From NCBI GenBank assembly GCA_026989045.1, contig JALSJY010000105.1, forward strand, positions 1 to 19,438: DNA of 19,438 bases. Direction: 5' to 3'. Below the pieces are notes generated by a model. That model was given only the letters and a program-made list of their open reading frames with translations, searched no databases and was not told where the DNA came from. The position numbers were made by a program, and so were the translations under genes. The stretch's first letter is position 1; each line of letters starts with the position of its first letter. This DNA comes from Hyphomicrobiales bacterium (GTDB taxonomy: Bacteria > Pseudomonadota > Alphaproteobacteria > Rhizobiales > Devosiaceae). This document shows positions 1 to 7,705 of this stretch, piece by piece.

Positions 1-465
1 ATCTAAAATTGTATTTAAATCCCAAGTTGGACGAGAAAAACCAGATGGTTTTTGCCAGCGTTCAACATGTTTATGACAAATAGCAGCAAAGCGGCCTAAA
101 TCTGCAAATAATTCATCAAGATTGGCGCTATCACCCTCGCACCCTTTTTCAAAGGCAAAACGCACTGCATAAGAGGTTTGAGAGTTACCAAGCGCCACCT
201 GCTGCACAAGCTCCCCATCAACCCCCTCAAGCGGCGTGATAAGCGGCAGATCAGTGTCATTTTTTAGCGCCTGCAACCACAATAACTCGCTTTTTATTGC
301 CGCTAGCGATTGATAAAGAGGGCGATGAACACGAATAATGTGCTTTTCACCATTAGGAGTATCAATCAAAAAAGTATGGTTTTCTGACAAGTTGATAAGA
401 GTGGCCTTACCGCCCTGTAGAGATGGCCAAAGATGAAGTTGAGTTTGAAGTTGTTTTGTTTGCAT
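1..465 (-). CDS. APH-family phosphotransferase, N-terminal part (runs off the window)
   Basis: The reading frame is open from an ATG at 465 down to base 1, giving 155 codons with no stop, so the C-terminal part lies outside the window. The protein begins MQTKQLQTQLHLWPSLQGG. It continues with the N-lobe pattern of aminoglycoside phosphotransferase / choline kinase-like enzymes: a beta-rich segment (residues about 20-50, including HTFLIDTPNGEKHIIRVHRP), a helix with a conserved E, and a segment near residue 145 reading RPTWDLNTILD, which I associate with this family in alphaproteobacteria. The catalytic HxD-type loop would lie in the missing part, so activity and substrate cannot be judged. 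Such proteins phosphorylate small molecules or protein Ser/Thr, and nothing here indicates drug resistance. The start is 21 nt below the 3' CCA of tRNA-Pro, so the two are probably co-transcribed. No strong ribosome-binding site is visible. Confidence 0.75.
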   Translation of the reverse strand, partial: MQTKQLQTQLHLWPSLQGGKATLINLSENHTFLIDTPNGEKHIIRVHRPLYQSLAAIKSELLWLQALKNDTDLPLITPLEGVDGELVQQVALGNSQTSYAVRFAFEKGCEGDSANLDELFADLGRFAAICHKHVERWQKPSGFSRPTWDLNTILD

Positions 466-486
466 GAGAATATTGTTTCTTAAAAA

Positions 487-563
487 TGGTCGGAGCGGCC
501 GGATTTGAACCGACGACCCTTTGTCCCCCAGACAAATGCGCTACCAGGCTGCGCTACGCCCCG
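487..563 (-). tRNA. tRNA-Pro (anticodon GGG)
   Basis: On the minus strand the sequence folds as a complete cloverleaf. The acceptor stem pairs CGGGGCG with CGCTCCG, with one G-U pair. A D-arm contains AGCGCAGCCTGGTAGCGC. The anticodon stem TTTGT/ACAAA carries the loop CTGGGGG, which places anticodon GGG at 527-529 with G37, and the T-loop is TTCAAAT. The 3' CCA is encoded (487-489) after discriminator A. The anticodon reads CCC/CCU proline codons. The gene lies between the MerR regulator and the phosphotransferase on the same strand, a usual place for it downstream of ihfA-merR in Rhizobiales. Confidence 0.97.
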
Positions 564-644
564 ACTGAGGCAAAGATTTAGAGAAAGCAAAGCACGGGCG
601 CAAGCAATTTTATTAAATAAATCAAATGTTATAATCTGTACCCA

Positions 645-1082
645 CTATTGCCGAGCGTTATCAAGCAGGCGTTTCATTTCTAGCAAGTTTTTTAGCACGT
701 CAGTTAGTTTTTTTGTATCTTTTTTATCAAGGCCGCTGGCCTCTCCTGCGCCAAAGGGTATGGCCGCTAATTGCGAATCTTTGTCGGCTACTGTTACAGG
801 CTCAATCGCTCCTGTTTGACCAATTGCAATAACTTGACGAATGCCTTGCTCTTTTAGGACTTTTTGCACGCCCTTGATGGTGAAGCCTTTATCATAGAGC
901 AGGTGGCGAATGCCTTTGAGCAATAATAGATCATCGGGGCGATAATAACGTCTGCCGCCACCGCGCTTTAGTGGCTTAATTTGCGAAAATCTAGTTTCCC
1001 AAAAACGCAATACATGCTGGGGCAGATCCAACTCAGATGCTGCCTCTGAAATAGTGCGAAAAGCAGTTGATGATTTATCCAC
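645..1082 (-). CDS. MerR family transcriptional regulator
   Basis: This 145-residue protein has a MerR-type winged helix-turn-helix at residues about 9-80. The recognisable parts are TISEAASELDLPQHVLRFWE (helix-turn-helix), a basic wing KPLKRGGGRRYYRPDDL, and a following helix LLLLKGIRHLLYDKGFTIKGVQKVLKEQG. After residue 85 the sequence is low in recognisable motifs and ends in a charged helix (KKDTKKLTDVLKNLLEMKRLLD) that could dimerise. No cysteine cluster for metal sensing is present, so the effector is unknown. The gene follows ihfA by 40 nt on the same strand, an arrangement I know from many Rhizobiales, so it is probably expressed with ihfA. Confidence 0.9.
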   Translation of the reverse strand: MDKSSTAFRTISEAASELDLPQHVLRFWETRFSQIKPLKRGGGRRYYRPDDLLLLKGIRHLLYDKGFTIKGVQKVLKEQGIRQVIAIGQTGAIEPVTVADKDSQLAAIPFGAGEASGLDKKDTKKLTDVLKNLLEMKRLLDNARQ

Positions 1083-1122
1083 TTATAATCCCTTTATGAA
1101 TGATTTGAAAAACCAAAAACAC

Positions 1123-1434
1123 TTATTTATCAGAACGATTCATAGAATAGTTGATTTTATCTTTTAAGACATTGCTGGGTTTAAACACAACAACTTTGCG
1201 AGGCAAAATTGGCACTTCTTCGCCAGTTTTTGGATTTCGGCCAATACGCTCTTTTTTCGATCTAACCAAAAAAGAGCCAAATGAAGAGAGTTTAACATTT
1301 TCACCTTTAACTAGGGAATCACTTAATAAAGCAAGCACTCGCTCAACAAGCTCACCAGATTCGGTGCGCGACAAACCAACATCTTGATGCACTGATTCTG
1401 CTAAATCAGCACGTGTTACGGTTTTTTTTGCCAT
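1123..1434 (-). CDS. ihfA: Integration host factor subunit alpha
   Basis: This 103-residue protein of the HU/IHF DNA-bending family matches IHF-alpha in length and sequence. An N-terminal helical dimerisation part (MAKKTVTRADLAESVHQDVGLSRTES...) is followed by the VKLSSFGSF strand and the minor-groove arm ERIGRNPKTGEEVPI with its intercalating proline. IHF-alpha pairs with IHF-beta, encoded elsewhere, to bend DNA sharply in nucleoid organisation, transcription and recombination. The start is well supported by a GGAGG ribosome-binding site five bases upstream of the ATG. The gene lies between fabH (131-nt gap) and the MerR gene. A probable promoter of its own lies in the gap. Confidence 0.95.
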   Translation of the reverse strand: MAKKTVTRADLAESVHQDVGLSRTESGELVERVLALLSDSLVKGENVKLSSFGSFLVRSKKERIGRNPKTGEEVPILPRKVVVFKPSNVLKDKINYSMNRSDK

Positions 1435-1512
1435 TCATTCCTCCATCAAATTTTGCTTATTTAAACATTGAGCAATCAACAATACTCAACGGCATAAGCA
1501 TATATTATATAC

Positions 1513-1542
1513 ACTCTAACTTGGATAGGTGCTTTTGGTCAA
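1513..1542 (-). promoter_or_regulatory. Candidate sigma-70-type promoter for ihfA
   Basis: On the minus strand a TTGACC hexamer (1537-1542) is followed after 18 bases by TAGAGT (1513-1518). This lies in the 131-nt gap between fabH and ihfA. Initiation near 1505 would leave a leader of about 70 nt. An alternative -10 (TATAAT) lies slightly further downstream but has no good -35 partner. The assignment is by eye only. Confidence 0.35.
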
Positions 1543-1565
1543 TTGTCTTTATCAAACAAAGGGTT

Positions 1566-2537
1566 TTACCAGCGGATTAAAGAAGCGCCCCAAGTAAAGC
1601 CACCGCCCATTGCCTCAAGCATTACTAAATCACCTTGTTTTATACGTCCGTCTTTTGATGCAACGGCTAAAGCTAAAGGAACAGAAGCGGCGGAAGTATT
1701 GGCGTGAATATCTACTGTTACTACTACTTTTTGTGGTGCAATTTTTAGCTTTTTTCCTGCCCCGTCAATTATGCGTTTATTGGCCTGATGCGGCACAAAC
1801 CAATCAAGATCATCACCATGAAAGCCAGTTTTTTCAAATACATCTTCTACCACATCAAAAATCATGCCCACAGCATGTTTAAAAACTTCCCTGCCCTGCA
1901 TACGCAAGTGACCAATTGTGCCAGTGCTAGAAACGCCGCCATCGACATAAAGCTTTTTCCAATGCCTGCCATCGGTGCGCAAAGATGAAGCTAAAACGCC
2001 TCTATCACCATGTTCTGATACATCAGTGGCCTCAATAACCATTGCGCCAGCACCATCACCAAATAATACGCATGTTGTGCGATCATTCCAATCAATAATG
2101 CGAGAGAAAGTCTCAGCACCAATCACCAAAGCACGTTTTGCCATGCCAGTTTTTAAATAATTATCAGCCGTTGCTAAGGCAAATAAAAACCCAGAACACA
2201 CGGCCTGCAAATCAAAAGCAAAACCTTGTGTAATTCCAAGCTTTTGCTGCACAAGCGAAGCAGTTGATGGAAATGTCATATCTGGAGTTGCGGTTGCCAC
2301 AATGATTAAATCAATGTCATTAGTGCTTAATCCAGCGTTATTAAGCGCATCACGGGCTGCTTTTTCGGCTAGATCAGAGGTGAACTCATCTTCAGATGCA
2401 ATATGTCGTTGGCGAATACCTGTGCGTTGCACAATCCATTCATCAGAAGTATCAACCCTTCTAGCCAGTTCTTCATTGGTTAGGATTTTTTTGGGCAGAT
2501 ATCCACCAACTCCAAGAACAACAGATTTTTTATTCAC
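1566..2537 (-). CDS. fabH: Beta-ketoacyl-ACP synthase III (KAS III)
   Basis: FabH condenses acetyl-CoA with malonyl-ACP to start type II fatty acid synthesis in the cytoplasm. The 323-residue length is standard. The catalytic triad is visible: Cys114 in LQAVCSGFLFAL, His250 in DWFVPHQAN and Asn280 in the ANTSAASVPLAL segment. The C-terminal GGGFTWGASLIRW is also typical. The start codon is GTG (minus strand of 2535-2537). It overlaps the plsX stop by one base (TAGTG), and no other in-frame start fits the family N-terminus, so translation is probably coupled to plsX. It forms a phospholipid/fatty acid pair with plsX. Confidence 0.97.
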   Translation of the reverse strand: MNKKSVVLGVGGYLPKKILTNEELARRVDTSDEWIVQRTGIRQRHIASEDEFTSDLAEKAARDALNNAGLSTNDIDLIIVATATPDMTFPSTASLVQQKLGITQGFAFDLQAVCSGFLFALATADNYLKTGMAKRALVIGAETFSRIIDWNDRTTCVLFGDGAGAMVIEATDVSEHGDRGVLASSLRTDGRHWKKLYVDGGVSSTGTIGHLRMQGREVFKHAVGMIFDVVEDVFEKTGFHGDDLDWFVPHQANKRIIDGAGKKLKIAPQKVVVTVDIHANTSAASVPLALAVASKDGRIKQGDLVMLEAMGGGFTWGASLIRW

Positions 2538-3595
2538 TATGAAATTTCCTTAGCTTTTTCGGTTTGATCAATTGAAGTAGGAAAACGCTCCATTCCTTCA
2601 GCAATTTTTTCTAATAACTCATCTTTGGCCATTTCATGCGCTAAGCAAAGCGCGCTTTTAAAACCAATTTCATCAGTGCCACCATGAGATTTAATAACAA
2701 TTCCATTAAGACCCAAAAATATCCCGCCATTTCCTGCCCTTGGATCCATTTTTGCTTTAAATGCCTTTAGCGCCCTTGAGGCAATTAAAGCACCGAGCTT
2801 TGAAATTAAATCCGCCTTAAGTGCATTTTTTAAATATGTGCCGACCTGACGCGCTGTTCCTTCGGCAGTTTTTAGGGCAATATTTCCTGTAAAACCCTCT
2901 GTCACCACCACATCAACCGTGCCTTTACCAATATCATCGCCTTCAACAAAGCCATGATAGCTAAAACCTGCATTTTTTGCCTGTGCTAATATGCGTGAAG
3001 CTTCCTTTACCTGTTCAAGGCCTTTCATCTCTTCAACTCCAACATTAAGCAAGCCAACACTTGGTGATGTTTGATTGAATAATGCGCGTGCAAGTGCTGA
3101 GCCTAAAATAGTGAAATCAACTAATTGTTTGGCATCTCCGCCAACGGTTGCACCAACATCAAGCACCACTATATCTGCCCGCATTGACGGCCAAATCGCA
3201 GCAATTGCTGGGCGTGAAATTCCCTTTATTGGACGGAGGCAAAATGTTGCCATTGCCATTAAAGCACCCGTGTTCCCGCCAGAAACGGCTACATCTGCCT
3301 CACCATCTTTAACAGCTTGCAAAGTAGACCACATAGATGATGACCCCCTACCCTTACGCAAAGCGTTTGATGGTTTTTCGTCCATAGAAATAACTTTTTC
3401 GCAATGCTTAACTGTTGATATTGGCTTTAAAATTGCAAATTCGTCTAATAAGGGTTTTAAAATTTCTTCTTTTCCATGAAAAACAAACTCAATATTTTTA
3501 CATTGTTTAAGGGCCAACACTGCCCCATGCAGAACAATGCGCGGGCCATTATCCCCGCCCATTGCATCTACTGAAATTCTAATGTTAGTTTTCAT
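2537..3595 (-). CDS. plsX: Phosphate acyltransferase PlsX (acyl-ACP:phosphate)
   Basis: PlsX makes acyl-phosphate from acyl-ACP, the acyl donor for PlsY in phosphatidic acid synthesis, and acts at the inner face of the membrane. From the chosen ATG at 3595 the protein has 352 residues and begins MKTNIRISVDAMGGDNGPRIV, the usual PlsX N-terminus with the DAMGGD motif. Other family signatures are VSGGNTGALMA, NVGVEEMKG, and VVVTEGFTGNIALKTAEG followed by GNGGIFLGLNGIVIKSHGG. The frame is open up to an ATG pair ending at 3643, which would add 16 residues (MMNLDFKVLASRVFKN) unlike other PlsX proteins. Neither start has a good ribosome-binding site, so I follow the family alignment. It lies 98 nt after DUF177 and overlaps fabH by one base. 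Confidence 0.95.
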   Translation of the reverse strand: MKTNIRISVDAMGGDNGPRIVLHGAVLALKQCKNIEFVFHGKEEILKPLLDEFAILKPISTVKHCEKVISMDEKPSNALRKGRGSSSMWSTLQAVKDGEADVAVSGGNTGALMAMATFCLRPIKGISRPAIAAIWPSMRADIVVLDVGATVGGDAKQLVDFTILGSALARALFNQTSPSVGLLNVGVEEMKGLEQVKEASRILAQAKNAGFSYHGFVEGDDIGKGTVDVVVTEGFTGNIALKTAEGTARQVGTYLKNALKADLISKLGALIASRALKAFKAKMDPRAGNGGIFLGLNGIVIKSHGGTDEIGFKSALCLAHEMAKDELLEKIAEGMERFPTSIDQTEKAKEIS

Positions 3596-3693
3596 GTTTT
3601 TAAATACCCGACTGGCTAAAACTTTAAAGTCCAAATTCATCAATGCAATTTCATTTGCTAGAGCGACCTTGTTATACCCTTAACAAATATATC

Positions 3694-4239
3694 TCAATCT
3701 TTTTTAATCTTTGCCTGCATATCTTTTAAAATATCAAATGGAGAAGATTGTGGCTCATCTTGTAAAACGGGCATCTTCTCGCCTTTTAAGCGTGGGAATT
3801 GATCAATTTCTAGCGATAGAGTTTCTAAAACAAGCTCAGATAAATCTAACTCAGGCTCATCATAAAAATCTGGCAAATCATCATCGCCCTCCAAATCCAC
3901 AAAGATTTCTGGACTTTTAGCGGCTTCATCTGAAGGCTTACCTAAAAGGAAAATTCTGCTTATTTTTTCACTAATCACTTGCTCTACTGGCTTAAAAGAT
4001 ATGACCGATTTTTGCACAAGCTTTGCAAAAAGATTCCCGCTGATGTGCAAACCACCCTTAATCTGCGTGACTAACAATTCTGCTTTTAAAGAGCTTAATT
4101 CATCAATTTTTAGCTGTTTTGCAACCGCTTTGCACTGCTCATCATTTAGATCAATTTTTAACCTTCGCCCTTTAGAGGGAAGATTATCAACACGCATGAT
4201 TGCAGTAAAAGATGGATCTATAGTTTGATTTTCATTCAT
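3694..4239 (-). CDS. DUF177 / YceD family protein
   Basis: This 181-residue acidic cytoplasmic protein matches the DUF177 (YceD) family as found upstream of plsX in alphaproteobacteria. The core region is SSLKAELLVTQIKGGLHISGNLFAKLVQKSVISFKPVEQVISEKI. It is followed by an acidic stretch (residues about 115-140, with EGDDDLPDFYDEPELDLSELVLETLSL) and the common tail SPFDILKDMQAKIKKD. In bacterial and plastid relatives the family is linked to 23S rRNA or large-subunit accumulation; that is family knowledge and its role here is inferred. Many relatives carry a cysteine in the LV-x-x-S strand, but here the residues are serines and the only cysteine is Cys36. Its ATG overlaps the upstream chaperone stop by four bases (ATGA). 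Confidence 0.85.
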   Translation of the reverse strand: MNENQTIDPSFTAIMRVDNLPSKGRRLKIDLNDEQCKAVAKQLKIDELSSLKAELLVTQIKGGLHISGNLFAKLVQKSVISFKPVEQVISEKISRIFLLGKPSDEAAKSPEIFVDLEGDDDLPDFYDEPELDLSELVLETLSLEIDQFPRLKGEKMPVLQDEPQSSPFDILKDMQAKIKKD

Positions 4240-4766
4240 GAGTTTGGTTTTGAAAACTCCAATTTGCCGCTAAAAATATCTCTTAAACTTTGCTCTTTCA
4301 GCTGTTTATCAGTTTTCAAGACATAATTTGCTAATATTTTAGATTGAGCAAGGTTTTTTTCGTCATAAATATTGCGATTTAACAAATTTACCAGCGCATC
4401 TTTGTCATTTGCATCAATTGCAATTGTCAATTGCTCTAGCAAACCGTAAAAAAGTGATCCTAGCTTTTGAATTTTTTTAGGTATTACAACATCACTTATC
4501 CCTATTTCACGTAATGATTGATCCATATCTTTAAAAAACAGATCAAATAATGATTGAGGAAAATCCTTTTCCTCGATTTTAGCATCACGAAGGCGGATAA
4601 AAACAAGGCACATGTGCATTGATAAAATATCAAAACGCCCAGTTACACTGTCTTTTATTGAAAAATCTGTGAAAAATTCTTCCTGCCGAGATTGCGCCAC
4701 AATAATATTATAGATGGCGTAAACCTCATCGCTTGGAGCGGATTTCTTTTTGAATGGCCATTTCAT
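4236..4766 (-). CDS. Ubiquinol-cytochrome c chaperone family protein (CBP3/UQCC1-like)
   Basis: This 176-residue protein begins MKWPFKKKSAPSDEVYAIYNIIVAQSRQEEFFTDFSIKDS and continues with TGRFDILSMHMCLVFIRLRD. That is the pattern of the Ubiq_cyt_C_chap family, whose mitochondrial member CBP3 assists assembly of the cytochrome bc1 complex. Conserved features include a helix SQSLFDLFFKDMDQSLREIGISD and a GSLFYGLLEQL segment, both typical of alphaproteobacterial members. No signal peptide is seen, so it should act in the cytoplasm or at the inner membrane face. It is the first gene of the leftward DUF177-plsX-fabH run and is divergent to bamE. An implied bc1 complex suggests aerobic respiration. 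Confidence 0.85.
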   Translation of the reverse strand: MKWPFKKKSAPSDEVYAIYNIIVAQSRQEEFFTDFSIKDSVTGRFDILSMHMCLVFIRLRDAKIEEKDFPQSLFDLFFKDMDQSLREIGISDVVIPKKIQKLGSLFYGLLEQLTIAIDANDKDALVNLLNRNIYDEKNLAQSKILANYVLKTDKQLKEQSLRDIFSGKLEFSKPNS

Positions 4767-4902
4767 TTTTTGGCTGATCTCTTATTGTTTAGTTTTATTG
4801 CGATTGAGTGCTTGCCAGAACATGTGTTTGGCAGTTACATAATGCATTAAACAGATTATTTGCTAAATGCCTATAAAAAGAAATAATAGGGAAGTCAATT
4901 TT

Positions 4903-5343
4903 ATGCCTGCTAAATTCAAAATGAATATAATTTTTAAGTTAGTCACAATTGCTACTCTTAGCATAACATTAGCTGGCTGCTCTGGCTTCACTACATCACG
5001 CACACAGGGATATTCTATTCCGACAAGCGCTATGGAGCAGATACGCCCTGGGCAGAGTGAAGACCTTGTTATTGCAGTGCTTGGCTCACCCCAAACTAAA
5101 AGCAACTTTGAAAAAGAAAGTGCCTTTTATTACGTTGAAACAAAAATTGAAGAAACAGCTTTTGGCCTCTCAACAGTTAAAAGCCGCACAGTTTTAGCTA
5201 TTTATTTCGATAAAAGTCGTAGGGTAAAAGACAAAGCTGTTTATGGGCTTGAAGATGGTAAGCTAGTAACAATTGAAACTCGCCGCACGCCATCCTTTGG
5301 CGAAGATCGCACATTTATTGAATCATTGATTGCTTCGATTTAA
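4903..5343 (+). CDS. bamE: Outer membrane protein assembly factor BamE (SmpA/OmlA) lipoprotein
   Basis: BamE is a lipoprotein subunit of the BAM complex, which folds beta-barrel proteins into the outer membrane. From the ATG at 4903 the protein has 146 residues. A type II signal peptide (MPAKFKMNIIFKLVTIATLSITLAGC) has a clear LAGC lipobox, and Cys26 would be lipidated. The mature part contains the BamE pattern IRPGQSEDLVIAVLGSPQTKSNFEKESAFYYVE followed by paired beta strands. An upstream ATG at 4867 is in frame but would add 12 charged residues before the signal and lacks a ribosome-binding site. The 4903 start has AGGGA nearby, and an ATG at 4921 is also possible. Divergence from the chaperone gene is typical for alphaproteobacteria. 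Confidence 0.92.
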   Translation: MPAKFKMNIIFKLVTIATLSITLAGCSGFTTSRTQGYSIPTSAMEQIRPGQSEDLVIAVLGSPQTKSNFEKESAFYYVETKIEETAFGLSTVKSRTVLAIYFDKSRRVKDKAVYGLEDGKLVTIETRRTPSFGEDRTFIESLIASI

Positions 5344-5466
5344 CGAAAATCTACAAAACTTAATTCTGCTATCACAAGTCGGCTCTGAATTGTGCTATGT
5401 TTAGGCTTAAGCGCAGGGATATTGGCGTTGGTCTATGGCCATGGCAATATGCAAAGACGAGATAAT

Positions 5467-6654
5467 TTAACTACTCACCCTACGATCATACCAATCTCCA
5501 AAAGCAAGCAAAGCAAGAGTTGCGGTAATAACTGGAATAGCGAAAATATTGATTGCCTGCCAGCCTATGGTTTGTAGCAACACGCCTGAACCAATTGAAG
5601 CAACTGCCATTGTGCCGAATATCAATTGCTCATTTAGCGCCTGCACCCGCATTGCGTCTTGTGGTCGATATCCTTGAGAAAGTAATGCTGTTGAGCCGAT
5701 GAAGCCGAAATTCCAACCTATTCCAAGTAAAATCATAGCGAAGTTAAAGTGAGATATGCTAATTCCATTTAGGGCGATTAGCACCGAGCCAAGAATTAGC
5801 GCTAGTCCAACTCCCGTCATAGCGCGCGCACCAATTTTTGCAATTATAAAGGCAGTAAAAAAGCTGGGGGCAAACATTGAAATAATATGCCATTGGACAG
5901 CCGTAGTTGCGGCATCCTTTGAATGCCCACATACAACAACCATCGCCAAAGGCGCGGCAACCATGATAAAGGTCATTAAACTATAAGTGACTATTCCTGA
6001 GATCATTGGAATAAAAATATCTGGAGAGCGCAGAACCTTTAGGAAAGGCGTTTTGCTTGTTTTTTCATGCTCTTCATGCGGCTTTGCTAATTTGGTTTGG
6101 CTTAAAATAACAATACCTAACAAAGCAATTCCAGATAGCGCCAAAAAAGAACCTGCATATTCAGCACCAACAAATAGCTCTCTTCCCCACCGTGCTAAAG
6201 CAGGCCCTACAAAACCAGCAATTACACCGCCTGCTAGCACCCAAGATATAGCGCTGCCTTTTTTTTCTTCTGGCACACTATCAGCCGCTGCAAAACGATA
6301 TTGCTGACCAAAGGCAGCAGATGCTCCACCAAAGGCCAAAGCTATACAAAATATTATAAAGGAGGATAGAAAAATTCCTGTAGCCGCGATTAGACCTGCA
6401 AAAATTGATAAGCTAGTGCCCAGCATGAAGGCGTTTTTTCGCCCTAATTTGTGAATTAAAAAAGTAGCTGGAGCTGCAGTAATAGCCGTACCAACCACCA
6501 TTGATGTGATAGGAACAGTTGCCAAAGATGGATCTGGCGCAAGTGAAATTCCAACTAAAGCGCCAACTGACATCATCAGCGCTGTTTGTGATCCAACTAC
6601 TGCTTGAGAAGCTGAAAGAAGAGCAATGTTTTTATTTGTGCTGGGCTTATTCAT
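5467..6654 (-). CDS. MFS transporter
   Basis: This 395-residue protein has about twelve hydrophobic segments in two halves, as in the major facilitator superfamily. The loop between helices 2 and 3 reads HKLGRKNAFMLG, matching the MFS G-x-x-x-D/G-R-x-G-R/K-K signature. A central charged loop (TKLAKPHEEHEKTSKTP) separates the halves. The segment FGQQYRFAAADSVPEEKKGSAISWVLAGGVIAGFVGP is typical of a subgroup of uncharacterised MFS proteins in Rhizobiales. Substrate and direction of transport cannot be told from the sequence. The ATG lies 24 nt after the nusB stop on the same strand, so it is probably the last gene of that operon. It is convergent with bamE, with a 123-nt gap lacking an obvious intrinsic terminator. 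Confidence 0.88.
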   Translation of the reverse strand: MNKPSTNKNIALLSASQAVVGSQTALMMSVGALVGISLAPDPSLATVPITSMVVGTAITAAPATFLIHKLGRKNAFMLGTSLSIFAGLIAATGIFLSSFIIFCIALAFGGASAAFGQQYRFAAADSVPEEKKGSAISWVLAGGVIAGFVGPALARWGRELFVGAEYAGSFLALSGIALLGIVILSQTKLAKPHEEHEKTSKTPFLKVLRSPDIFIPMISGIVTYSLMTFIMVAAPLAMVVVCGHSKDAATTAVQWHIISMFAPSFFTAFIIAKIGARAMTGVGLALILGSVLIALNGISISHFNFAMILLGIGWNFGFIGSTALLSQGYRPQDAMRVQALNEQLIFGTMAVASIGSGVLLQTIGWQAINIFAIPVITATLALLAFGDWYDRRVSS

Positions 6655-6678
6655 TTTATTACTCTTATTTGATAGCAG

Positions 6679-7167
6679 TTATTTGCTTGGCAGCACCTCT
6701 GCCTTAGAGATAGTTTTTGCAATTTTATCCAGCACTGCATTTACTAAGCCAACTTCATCACCTTCAAAAAATGACTTTGCTAAATCGATATATTCACTAA
6801 GCACAACTTTTGCAGGAATATCTTTTCTCACAGATAATTCAAACGCCCCTGCCCTAAGAATAGCCCTTAAAGTTGCATCAATGCGTGACACTGGCCAATC
6901 ATCGCTAAGACTATCATTTATCAATGGATCAATACTCAACTGAGATTTAATTACGCCTTTAACAATTTGGGTAAAAAAATCATGGTCAGCAGATAAATAT
7001 TGTTCATCGTCAACTTCTTTGCCAAGACGGAATGCAGAGAATTCTACCAATATTTCCTCAAGGCTAGTATCAGCAATATCCATTTGGTAAAGAGCCTGAA
7101 CAGCCCCAAGTCTAGCAGTAGTGCGCTTGTTGGTTTTTTGATCAATATTCATATTTTCATTTTGCAT
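6679..7167 (-). CDS. nusB: Transcription antitermination factor NusB
   Basis: NusB binds boxA RNA together with S10 (NusE) and supports antitermination and rRNA transcription. The 162-residue protein from the ATG at 7167 shows the family pattern: RTTARLGAVQALYQMDI near the N-terminus, FFTQIVKGVIKSQLSIDPLINDSLSDDWPVSRIDATLRAILRAGAFEL, and PAKVVLSEYIDLAKSFFEGDEVGLVNAVLDKIAK. A GTG at 7179 is also in frame and overlaps the nrdR stop (TAGTG), giving four more residues. I prefer 7167 because GGA lies seven bases upstream of it. NusB usually follows ribH in alphaproteobacteria; here it follows nrdR directly. Confidence 0.95.
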   Translation of the reverse strand: MQNENMNIDQKTNKRTTARLGAVQALYQMDIADTSLEEILVEFSAFRLGKEVDDEQYLSADHDFFTQIVKGVIKSQLSIDPLINDSLSDDWPVSRIDATLRAILRAGAFELSVRKDIPAKVVLSEYIDLAKSFFEGDEVGLVNAVLDKIAKTISKAEVLPSK

Positions 7168-7178
7168 CAAAAAATCCA

Positions 7179-7652
7179 CTAGCTTTTATCATTTGAAATA
7201 TCGTCTTCACTTAAAATCTTAAGAAATTCACTAAAATCATTGGCAGCAGAGAAGTTTTTGTAAACTGAGGCAAAGCGAACAAACGCAACGTCATCAAGAT
7301 TCTTCAACCCTTCCATCACTGATTCACCAATTTGGTCTGAAGTGATTTCAATGTCTCCACAACTTTCTAATTGGCGCACCACCCCAGAAATCATACGCTC
7401 AACTCGCTCCATATCAACAGTGCGTTTTCTAAGTGCGGTTGCAACAGATTTGCTCAATTTTTCACGATCAAATGGAACTTTACGACCCGATTTTTTAACC
7501 ACAACAAGGTCACGCAATTGCACTCGCTCAAATGTAGTAAAGCGCCCCCCGCAACCATTACAAACCCGCCTGCGGCGGATAGAGGCTGAGTCTTCTGTTG
7601 GGCGAGAATCTTTAACCTGAGTATTATCAATTCCGCAATAAGGGCATCTCAT
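7179..7652 (-). CDS. nrdR: Transcriptional repressor NrdR of ribonucleotide reductase genes
   Basis: NrdR senses ATP/dATP and represses ribonucleotide reductase operons by binding NrdR boxes. The 157-residue protein has the N-terminal zinc ribbon with Cys3, Cys6, Cys31 and Cys34 (MRCPYCG ... VCNGCG), followed by FTTFERVQLRDLVVVKKSGRKVPFDREKLSKSV, the start of the ATP-cone domain, which runs to about residue 140. The ATG is fixed by the invariant MRCPYC start. This start codon and the next three codons lie inside copy 1 of the 134-bp tandem repeat, so the same start context appears twice more upstream. The stop overlaps an in-frame GTG of nusB by one base. Confidence 0.97.
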   Translation of the reverse strand: MRCPYCGIDNTQVKDSRPTEDSASIRRRRVCNGCGGRFTTFERVQLRDLVVVKKSGRKVPFDREKLSKSVATALRKRTVDMERVERMISGVVRQLESCGDIEITSDQIGESVMEGLKNLDDVAFVRFASVYKNFSAANDFSEFLKILSEDDISNDKS

Positions 7653-7705
7653 ATAATTCTATTCTTTCAATTATCGTTTTACTATCACCGTAATATATAA
7701 ATAAC

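Noticed and set aside
505..819. Plus-strand reading frame of 104 codons over tRNA-Pro and the MerR gene
   Set aside because: It runs through the tRNA and antisense to a clear MerR gene, with no family resemblance or ribosome-binding site.
3075..3479. Plus-strand reading frame of 134 codons inside plsX
   Set aside because: It is antisense to conserved PlsX motifs and has low-complexity composition typical of a shadow frame.
4813..4833. TGCCA-N11-TGGCA dyad in the divergent chaperone/bamE gap
   Set aside because: The arms have only five bases and the spacer no symmetry of note; chance is likely.
5419..5450. ATATTG/CAATAT inverted repeat between bamE and the MFS gene as a terminator
   Set aside because: The stem is weak with a large loop and no T-run on either strand.
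5987..6307. Plus-strand reading frame of 106 codons inside the MFS gene
   Set aside because: It is antisense to membrane helices of a well-supported transporter.
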